Positions 1 to 6,681 of a stretch of DNA of 6,681 nt are shown in pieces (position 1 is the stretch's first letter; every line of letters starts with the position of its first letter). The translations under genes were made by a program, and so were the position numbers. The notes under the pieces were generated by a model that saw only the letters and a list, made by a program, of their open reading frames with translations, searched no databases and was not told the DNA's origin. This stretch comes from CAMYLY01 sp036397755. GTDB taxonomy: Bacteria; Gemmatimonadota; Gemmatimonadetes; Gemmatimonadales; GWC2-71-9. The stretch is from assembly GCA_036397755.1 (NCBI GenBank), contig DASWII010000031.1:1-6681 (forward strand), in the 5' to 3' direction.

Positions 1-483
1 GTGAAAAGCCTCGCCGCGCTGTCCCGCCGTGCTCGCGACAATGACAATGCGGCCGCCGGATTCCATGACCCCGAGCGCAGCCTTCGTGCCGTGAAACACG
101 GCGTTCAGGTTCACCGCCAGCGTCTCCGCCCACCGCGCAGGATCCATCTTGGACACGGGCACTTCTTCCACCGGCCAGATGCCCGCATTGGCGACGAAGA
201 TGTCGAGCCTGCCGAAGGCCTCCACGGTGTCGCGAACGACCCGCTCGCAAGCGACAGGGTCGGAAAGGTCGGCCTGGAGTGCAAGAGCGCGGTGCGCGGT
301 GCGTGGGGCGGGGTGCCCAGTCCCGATTGCTTCCACCACACCCTCCGCGTCGGCTTGCCGCACCCGGTACGTGATCGCGACGGATGCCCCGGCTGCGGCG
401 AGCATCTTCGCCGTCGCGGCACCGATGCCGCGTGAGCCGCCGGTAACCAGTGCGACTTTGCCGGAGAGGTCGATCAGGCTCAT
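1..483 (-). CDS. SDR-family NAD(P)-dependent oxidoreductase (FabG-like), 3' end outside window
   Basis: Classical short-chain dehydrogenase/reductase, a cytosolic Rossmann-fold enzyme that reduces or oxidises a carbonyl/alcohol with NAD(P)H. Read on the minus strand from the ATG at 481-483, 161 residues are visible. The cofactor motif TGGSRGIG is at residues 14-21, NAG at 99-101, the structural/catalytic Asn in NLNA at 125, and the likely catalytic Ser in the VASTAG stretch at 151. The sequence ends at His161. In this family the YxxxK Tyr sits 13 residues after the Ser, so it should be three residues beyond the edge. The start overlaps the stop of the upstream small gene as ATGA, so translational coupling is likely. 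No Shine-Dalgarno is visible; a CCCCGCG repeat array occupies that region. Residues about 54-66 (GTGHPAPRTAHRA) form a loop longer than usual between the helix after beta-2 and the LQADLSD segment, and are encoded by 7-base repeats. The substrate cannot be told from sequence; FabG-like is only a family-level call. Confidence 0.93.
   Translation of the reverse strand, partial: MSLIDLSGKVALVTGGSRGIGAATAKMLAAAGASVAITYRVRQADAEGVVEAIGTGHPAPRTAHRALALQADLSDPVACERVVRDTVEAFGRLDIFVANAGIWPVEEVPVSKMDPARWAETLAVNLNAVFHGTKAALGVMESGGRIVIVASTAGQRGEAFH
287..321. repeat. heptanucleotide array inside the SDR gene
   Basis: Five consecutive 7-base units on the plus strand: GCGCGGT twice, then GCGTGGG, GCGGGGT and GCCCAGT. 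On the coding (minus) strand these read as ACCGCGC/ACCCCGC-type units, the same kind as in the 6216-6307 array. They encode the loop GTGHPAPRTAHRA, and the same peptide style (PAPRxxxxAHRA) appears when the 6488-area array is translated. The period is clear though units differ by one to three bases. Confidence 0.6.
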
Positions 484-760
484 CGCGATTCGCGCGCCCC
501 GCGCCCCGCGCCCCGCGCACTTCGTTCTTCGCACGCCATCGTCACCAGCGCGTCCGCCGCCAGCAGCTGAAAGGCGGCCTGACGGTCGGTACGCGCCGGA
601 TCTATCGCCGCCAGCACCCGCTCCGCCGCGGCCATCAAATCCTGGGGGTCAGGAGAGGCACCATTGACCATTGACCATTGACCATTGACCGCGTTTACCA
701 CCGCCCGCCTCAACGCCTCCGGCGCGGCACTCAACCGCGACTCCACCCAGTCCGCCACGC

Positions 761-764
<4 letters not shown>
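480..764 (-). CDS. small uncharacterised protein between alaS and the SDR gene
   Basis: An unrecognised 94-residue protein. I accept it as a gene because its GTG start (762-764) overlaps the alaS stop as GTGA, a strong Shine-Dalgarno GGAGGT lies at 771-776 on the minus strand six bases ahead, and its TGA overlaps the next ATG. It appears soluble and largely helical: an amphipathic N-terminus (MSVADWVESRLSAAPEALRR) and a central segment DLMAAAERVLAA...RQAAFQLLAADALVTMACEE. There is no signal peptide or membrane segment. Two parts look like repeat-derived additions: VNGQWSMVNG (about residues 26-35), encoded by four CCATTGA units, and the Arg/Gly-rich tail ERSARGAGRGARESR, encoded by CCCCGCG units. 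Without them the core would be about 70 residues. Its position suggests co-expression with alaS, not a defined function. Confidence 0.82.
497..538. repeat. CCCCGCG-type heptanucleotide array at the end of the small gene
   Basis: CCCCGCG three times (497-517), followed in the same register by CACTTCG, TTCTTCG and CACGCCA. It encodes the Arg/Gly-rich C-terminal tail of the small protein and ends 13 bases ahead of the SDR start codon, where a ribosome binding site would be expected. Confidence 0.75.
660..690. repeat. ACCATTG x4.4 perfect heptanucleotide tandem repeat inside the small gene
   Basis: Four identical 7-base units plus three further bases. On the coding (minus) strand it reads GGTCAAT units, which translate without stops as the seven-residue cycle VNGQWSM. 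On the plus strand every frame would meet a TGA, so only this orientation is tolerated in the gene. Confidence 0.95.
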
Positions 765-3481
<2,717 letters not shown>

Positions 3482-3484
3482 AGT

Positions 3485-3492
3485 CTTATAAG
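3485..3492. promoter_or_regulatory. palindromic -10-like element, possibly bidirectional, between alaS and the glycosyltransferase gene
   Basis: The self-complementary CTTATAAG reads TATAAG on both strands. On the minus strand the hexamer ends four bases before the alaS ATG (3481), so the transcript would be leaderless or nearly so. On the plus strand a start near 3499 would leave a leader of about 50 bases before the glycosyltransferase. No convincing -35 box was seen on either side, and there is no room for a T-box or other tRNA-responsive leader upstream of alaS. This is inferred from sequence only. Confidence 0.45.
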
Positions 3493-3546
3493 TTACGGTC
3501 ACATGAGGCTCAGAGAAAAGACCCACGTGACACCAATGCTCAAGCC

Positions 3547-4704
3547 GTGACCATGCCGCGGAACGCCGGCGCCCCCGCGAACGTGGACGTCCTGCACATC
3601 ATCGCACCGGCCCCATTCGGTGGCGCAGAGCGCGTGGTGCGGGATCTCTGCCTCTCACAGCGAGACGCGGGATACAACGTGGCGGCGATCGTGCTCGGCG
3701 AGGTCGATCGTGAACGAACCTGGTTGGAGCGCTCTCTCGAGTCGGCGGGGTTCCCGTTCGAGACAATCAGGAAACGCGCATCGGCCTATCTTGCCGTCTC
3801 CCGCGCCATCCGGCGGCGGCTTCGAACGATGCGCCCCAGCGTGGTACACACCCATGCCTACAAGGCAGACGTGCTGACGCGGTTGGCCCTCCCTCCCGGG
3901 CCGCGGCACGTGATTACCGCCCACGGTTTCACAACCGGCGATCGCAAGAACCGCCTCTACGAGTGGCTCGATCGCCAGGTGATGAAACGGGCGGACGCCG
4001 TGATAGCCGTCTCCACTCCGCTGGCCGAACTGCTTGCGGGCTACGGGGTTCCGGCCGCCAAGCTGCATTGTGTCTCGAACGCCGCCATCGCTCCGGCACC
4101 GCTCCCACGGAAGGTCGCGAGGAGCGCCCTTGGACTTGACGATGATTCGACGGTCGTGGGATGGATCGGGCGGATGTCGTTTGAGAAAGGGCCGGATCTG
4201 TTCGTGGAGGCTCTACGCCAGGCCTGGCTCGAAGGGATGCAAGGCATCCTCATCGGTTCCGGCCCGATGGACGAGTCGGTTGCGCAACAGATCGCGGCCA
4301 TTCGCACTGGACCCGACATCCGGCTTGCCGGCGCGCTCGAGGACGCGGGGCGGTACCTGTCCGCCTTTGACATTCTCGTGCTGAGTTCCAGGACCGAAGG
4401 CAGCCCAATCGTCGTGGCGGAGGCTCTCCAAGTTGGCGTTCCCATCGTGGCGCCGGCGATCGGCGACTTGCCCCGGCTTGCACAGCAGCTTGACTCGATC
4501 CAGTTGGCACGTCCCGGAGACAGTGCGGATCTTGCCGCAGCCCTTGTGCGGGTCGAAAAGGATCTTCCCGTCTACACTCAACGAGCGGCCCGTGCACGGG
4601 CAGACGCCCTTCAACTCCTCGGCCCGGCCGCGTGGGTAGAGCGCATCGAGCAGGTGTACGAATCTGTGCTGTCCTCAGGGGCGATCGATATCCTCGGCGG
4701 CTGA
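3547..4704 (+). CDS. GT4-family glycosyltransferase (group 1)
   Basis: GT-B fold retaining glycosyltransferase that moves a sugar from a nucleotide-sugar onto a lipid-linked or polysaccharide acceptor at the inner membrane face, typical of exopolysaccharide or capsule synthesis. Length 385 residues from the GTG at 3547, normal for the family; an in-frame ATG at 3553 (third codon) is an equally good start, and neither has a clear Shine-Dalgarno. N-terminal acceptor domain: VLHIIAPAPFGGAERVV (15-31), HTHAYKAD (101-108), ITAHG (123-127), ADAVIAVS (149-156). C-terminal donor domain: VVGWIGRMSFEKGPDLFVEA (203-222), ILIGSGP (234-240), and the family E-x7-E motif EGSPIVVAE with glutamates 284 and 292, followed by GVPIVA. 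Members with the GGAERVV start include many EPS-cluster glycosyltransferases; the sugar and linkage are unknown. It is divergent from alaS and convergent with the deacetylase, and contains no heptamer arrays. Confidence 0.93.
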   Translation: MTMPRNAGAPANVDVLHIIAPAPFGGAERVVRDLCLSQRDAGYNVAAIVLGEVDRERTWLERSLESAGFPFETIRKRASAYLAVSRAIRRRLRTMRPSVVHTHAYKADVLTRLALPPGPRHVITAHGFTTGDRKNRLYEWLDRQVMKRADAVIAVSTPLAELLAGYGVPAAKLHCVSNAAIAPAPLPRKVARSALGLDDDSTVVGWIGRMSFEKGPDLFVEALRQAWLEGMQGILIGSGPMDESVAQQIAAIRTGPDIRLAGALEDAGRYLSAFDILVLSSRTEGSPIVVAEALQVGVPIVAPAIGDLPRLAQQLDSIQLARPGDSADLAAALVRVEKDLPVYTQRAARARADALQLLGPAAWVERIEQVYESVLSSGAIDILGG

Positions 4705-4707
4705 GGA
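4691..4707. terminator. short inverted repeat at the convergent gene ends
   Basis: TCCTC (4691-4695) pairs with GAGGA (4703-4707) around a seven-base GC-rich loop that can gain one G-T pair. It overlaps the glycosyltransferase stop codon and lies just short of the deacetylase stop. There is no T-tract on either side, so a role as an intrinsic terminator is doubtful; Rho or weak bidirectional attenuation is equally possible. Confidence 0.2.
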
Positions 4708-4717
4708 CTCACGTCGG

Positions 4718-5695
4718 TCAACGCATCAATCCGCTAAGTCGCAGCAGGAGCCCCTCAGGCGATAGACCAGCCGGGACATTGATCCGCGGAACGGCCACCG
4801 TATCCCAGTGCGCCCGAAGTCGTCCACCCGCCACTAGGAGTCCGAAGCGATGGCCGCAAGCCGCGAGGCTCGTCGTGACTCTCGGAGCAAGCCCGTACGG
4901 ATACGCGACGACAGAGCCCTCACCCCCGACCATGCGCACCCAGTCGGCAGCCTTGCCCACTTCTGTGTCGACATCGGGGGGCTCGAGCACGCGCAAGTTC
5001 CGGTGACTCCAAGTGTGAGAGGCCAGGGTGACCCTTCCCTTAGCCGCCGCCGCTCGCAGCTCAATCTCCGTACTGCAGCGCATGATGTCGGGGGATGTGC
5101 CGAGCTTCAACCCCTGCCGGACGGCCCACGATCGGATCGACTCGTCGTCGCCCCCGAGTTCCCCGAGGCCCACGTCTCTGATGCCGGCCGCGAGTTCACC
5201 TGGCGGGGCCGCCAGCACGTCCCACCAGAAATCCCTGCCGCCCAAGAAGGACGGAGCGACGAATACCGTGGCAGGCAGCCCCCTCGTGACGACCTCGGCG
5301 AGCCCCAAATCGATTGCGCCCCGGTACGCGTCGTCGAACGTAACCGCCGCGCGCAGCACTCCGGGCGTCTCGGTCTCCCGATCAAGCAGCGGCATCAGCG
5401 GCACGACTTCGGCACACTGCTGGAGGAGATCCAATTGCCCACGAAAGGTCGAGAGTGGGAGATGGAGCGACCGATCGCCTCTACCGGCATCGGCATCCGG
5501 CACCACATTGTGATAGGCGAGAATCACGCCACGCGCGCGCGCGTTGCGCACCAGAAACCGCGGTACGCCAGTGGCCGCAGCCATTCGTTCGATAGAACGC
5601 TTGAATCGGGATCGCAAATTGTACCGCTCCATCGACACGACGCATGCGAAGCGGTGTCGGAGACTCACAGAGTGCCTTGACGCCAGCCGTAGCAT
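4718..5695 (-). CDS. polysaccharide deacetylase family protein (NodB / CE4)
   Basis: NodB-homology, carbohydrate esterase family 4 protein. Such enzymes use a divalent metal to remove N- or O-acetyl groups from polysaccharides, often in the exopolysaccharide or peptidoglycan pathway. Visible over 325 residues: strand GVILAYHNV (56-64); motif 1 TFDD (119-122) with catalytic base and metal Asp; an insertion with PATVFVAP (141-148) and FWWDVL (156-161); motif 2 SHTWSH with metal His227 and His231; motif 3 AYPYG (264-268). All core residues are present, so it should be active. No convincing signal peptide: the N-terminus is Arg-rich (RYNLRSRFKRSIERM), so cytosolic or membrane-peripheral action is likely. 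The ATG at 5695 gives the full length; an internal ATG at codon 22 (5632) would start MERYNLRS and is a plausible alternative, since conserved sequence starts well after it. It faces the glycosyltransferase tail-to-tail and probably belongs to the same surface-glycan cluster. Confidence 0.9.
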   Translation of the reverse strand: MLRLASRHSVSLRHRFACVVSMERYNLRSRFKRSIERMAAATGVPRFLVRNARARGVILAYHNVVPDADAGRGDRSLHLPLSTFRGQLDLLQQCAEVVPLMPLLDRETETPGVLRAAVTFDDAYRGAIDLGLAEVVTRGLPATVFVAPSFLGGRDFWWDVLAAPPGELAAGIRDVGLGELGGDDESIRSWAVRQGLKLGTSPDIMRCSTEIELRAAAAKGRVTLASHTWSHRNLRVLEPPDVDTEVGKAADWVRMVGGEGSVVAYPYGLAPRVTTSLAACGHRFGLLVAGGRLRAHWDTVAVPRINVPAGLSPEGLLLRLSGLMR

Positions 5696-5762
5696 AGGTG
5701 CAGGATCGGCCTAGTCGCAACCCGCACACCCGGCACCATGGAACTCGATCAATCCACGCGCT

Positions 5763-5969
5763 ATGCTCGGACCATCACCGCTCCTCGATCGACCCATCTT
5801 CATCATCGGGTGCAACAGGTCGGGCACCACACTACTCCACCGCACACTGTCTACCCACCCCGATCTATGGTGCGATCGGCTGTACGACGAATGCCAGCAC
5901 GTCTACCACGAGCACTATCCGGCACACCGGGAGCTCGGTGAGCGGGTTCGAGAGCCCGCCCCCGCGTAA
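5763..5969 (+). pseudogene. sulfotransferase N-terminal fragment
   Basis: The 68-codon frame begins MLGPSPLLDRPIFIIGCNRS and continues GTTLLHRTLSTHPDLWCDRLYDECQHVYHEHYP. The segment IFIIGCNRSGTTLL (about 12-25) is the PAPS 5'-phosphosulfate-binding loop of the sulfotransferase family, and the following helix and HPDL are also typical. Family members are about 280-350 residues, so roughly the last four fifths are missing. Sequence resembling the family stops near base 5940, after which a different broken gene begins, so this is a truncation by deletion or rearrangement, not the edge of the window. Sulfotransferases in polysaccharide clusters modify sugars with sulfate; this copy cannot be active since the 3'-phosphate-binding part and catalytic regions are gone. 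It is divergent from the deacetylase, with about 67 bases between starts. Confidence 0.7.
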
Positions 5970-5997
5970 GTGGGAGAAGCCATCGTGCGCAGACTGT

Positions 5998-6177
5998 ACC
6001 ACAACTGGACAAATGACCGTAGCCAGAGTCAAGCTGAGCAGTGACGAGACACCGGCGGATTTCCGCAAACGGCTGCAGGCATTCTGCCGAGAGCGCTTGG
6101 CGCGCCACAAAATCCCCCAAAGGGTCGAACTGGTTACGCAAGGGATGCATGGGGCCCGCTTCAAGAAGATGCGGTAG
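5998..6177 (+). pseudogene. C-terminal fragment of an AMP-forming acyl-CoA ligase
   Basis: Bases about 5998-6177 encode a tail reading TTGQMTVARVKLSSDETPAD, then FRKRLQAFCRERLARHKIPQ, then RVELV...MHGARFKKMR and a TAG stop. The pattern of an acidic stretch followed by (L)xxFCRxxLAxxKIPxRVELV and a basic C-terminus is the small mobile C-terminal domain of AMP-dependent acyl/aryl-CoA synthetases. The whole N-terminal adenylation domain (P-loop, GYGxTE) is absent. The frame stays open upstream to 5698 but that part does not resemble the family, and it overlaps the sulfotransferase fragment in another frame. An internal ATG at 6013 could begin a 54-residue peptide, but a functional product is unlikely. 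Acyl-CoA ligases of this kind occur in exopolysaccharide/exosortase-type clusters, which fits the neighbours. The exact left breakpoint is uncertain. Confidence 0.62.
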
Positions 6178-6215
6178 GAACGATCCCCCCGCTGGGGCGG
6201 CTGGCGCCGAAGCTT

Positions 6216-6307
6216 CACGCTGCACCCCGCACGCCAGCCCCGCGCCCCGCGTACCGCGCCCCCGACGCTTACGCTCGCTTGACCCGACTCGCTTCGCACG
6301 CTGCAGT
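6216..6307. repeat. intergenic heptanucleotide array, first block
   Basis: Units CACGCTG, CACCCCG, CACGCCA, then after one extra base CCCCGCG twice, TACCGCG, CCCCCGA and further 7-base-spaced units ending near CTGCAGT. Bases 6216-6285 are repeated almost exactly at 6438-6521. Confidence 0.88.
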
Positions 6308-6385
6308 GCGCTCGGTGGCAAGATCATGACCGGGCAGGGCACTGACGCGTGCATCCGCGACTCGGGTCCGCGCTCGCCTCACCCT

Positions 6386-6578
6386 CTACACGTTGTACGC
6401 ATCACGCTGCACGTATCACGTTTCACGCATCACGCATCACGCTGCACCCCGCACGCCAGCCCCGCGCCCCGCGCCCCGCGCCCCGCGCACCGCGCCCCCG
6501 ACGCTTACGCTCGCTTGACCCTCTGCACGTTGTACGCTGCACGCTGCACGTATCACGCATCACGTATCACGCTCCCTC
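6386..6578. repeat. intergenic heptanucleotide array, second and longest block
   Basis: About 27 units over 193 bases. The left part is in one register with units such as TTGTACG, CATCACG, CTGCACG, TATCACG, TTTCACG. The middle holds CCCCGCG four times (6460-6487) and CACCGCG. The right part returns to CTGCACG, TATCACG and CATCACG. CTRCACG followed by TTGTACG occurs on both sides (6386-6399 and 6523-6536). The array stops just ahead of the -10-like element of the next gene. Bases 6178-6215 and 6308-6385 are non-repetitive, and I recognise nothing in them. Confidence 0.93.
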
Positions 6579-6587
6579 TCTCAGCCT

Positions 6588-6593
6588 TATATT
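6588..6593 (+). promoter_or_regulatory. -10-like hexamer before the 6605 gene
   Basis: TATATT in the context CTTATATTCC lies 11 bases ahead of the ATG at 6605, so transcription would start about five bases upstream of the start codon. It shares the CTTATA core with the element in front of alaS. No -35 box is visible; the expected position falls in the heptamer array. Confidence 0.4.
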
Positions 6594-6604
6594 CCTGATC
6601 GATT

Positions 6605-6681
6605 ATGCCCGAATCCGTGAGCGGGTCCCCATTGGAGCGCTGGGTTACCACCTGGCGCGAAGCCGAGTCCGCACTCGCCGA
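6605..6681 (+). CDS. start of an unrecognised protein, 3' end outside window
   Basis: Only 25 full codons are visible, starting MPESVSGSPLERWVTTWREA and ending ESALA. I do not recognise the family. The Trp/Arg/Glu-rich stretch LERWVTTWREAE looks like an amphipathic helix of a soluble protein; there is no signal peptide or membrane segment. The ATG follows a TATATT hexamer by 11 bases and has no Shine-Dalgarno, so the mRNA may be nearly leaderless. A downstream in-frame GTG (6617) is an alternative start. Confidence 0.55.
   Translation, partial: MPESVSGSPLERWVTTWREAESALA

Noticed and set aside
149..667. 172-codon plus-strand open frame
   Set aside because: Antisense to the SDR and the small gene, both supported by motifs or coupled starts.
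3482..3546. T-box or other tRNA-sensing leader for alaS
   Set aside because: The region is too short and the -10-like element almost touches the alaS ATG.
5530..5546. alternating CG run
   Set aside because: Short, and explained by Arg/Ala codons of the deacetylase on the minus strand; not part of the 7-base family.
4850..5680. 276-codon plus-strand open frame
   Set aside because: Antisense to the deacetylase, whose catalytic motifs are all intact; no domain resemblance.
5698..5997. N-terminal part of the open frame that ends in the ligase fragment, as one gene
   Set aside because: Only the last 55-60 codons resemble a ligase; the rest overlaps the sulfotransferase fragment, which has the better family match.
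6308..6385. a small gene or RNA between the two arrays
   Set aside because: No coding frame with a start signal, no clear hairpin, no recognisable RNA features.
6386..6578. CRISPR array
   Set aside because: Units are seven bases with no spacers between conserved repeats.
6041..6598. 185-codon plus-strand open frame over the intergenic arrays
   Set aside because: Stays open because the heptamer units contain no stop in any frame; overlaps the ligase fragment in a different frame and has no start signal.

Overview
This window is GC-rich bacterial DNA. Overall feel and gene content suggest Gemmatimonadota or a related environmental lineage. That is an inference from protein character (AlaRS, SDR) and from start codons lying right behind -10-like hexamers; no database was searched.

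Layout. Bases 1-3481 hold a minus-strand operon of three tightly coupled genes: alaS (761-3481), a small unrecognised protein (480-764), and an SDR oxidoreductase that runs off the left edge (1-483). Each junction is a 4-base stop/start overlap (GTGA, then ATGA). A 65-base divergent intergenic region with a palindromic CTTATAAG separates alaS from a plus-strand GT4 glycosyltransferase (3547-4704). That gene converges, with a 13-base gap, on a minus-strand NodB-type polysaccharide deacetylase (4718-5695). Next come two broken plus-strand genes: the N-terminus of a sulfotransferase (5763-5969) and the C-terminus of an AMP-forming acyl-CoA ligase (about 5998-6177). A 427-base intergenic stretch follows, largely filled by repeats. 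The start of another plus-strand gene (6605-) closes the window.

How the genes fit together. The glycosyltransferase, the deacetylase and the two fragments look like a surface-polysaccharide cluster that is intact in its first half and eroded in its second. The alaS operon is housekeeping.

The most unusual feature is a family of heptanucleotide tandem arrays. Strict 7-base periodicity with varied units (YACGCNG, CACGYAT, CCCCGCG, NCCGCTT, CCATTGA) appears in the 6216-6307 and 6386-6578 intergenic arrays. It also appears inside coding sequence: in alaS (2027-2117 and 1115-1142, perhaps also 2852-2936), in the small protein (660-690 and 497-538), and in the SDR (287-321). The coding arrays fall in linkers, loops and tails. 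Their units contain no stop codon when read in the coding direction. I saw no such arrays in the two polysaccharide genes.
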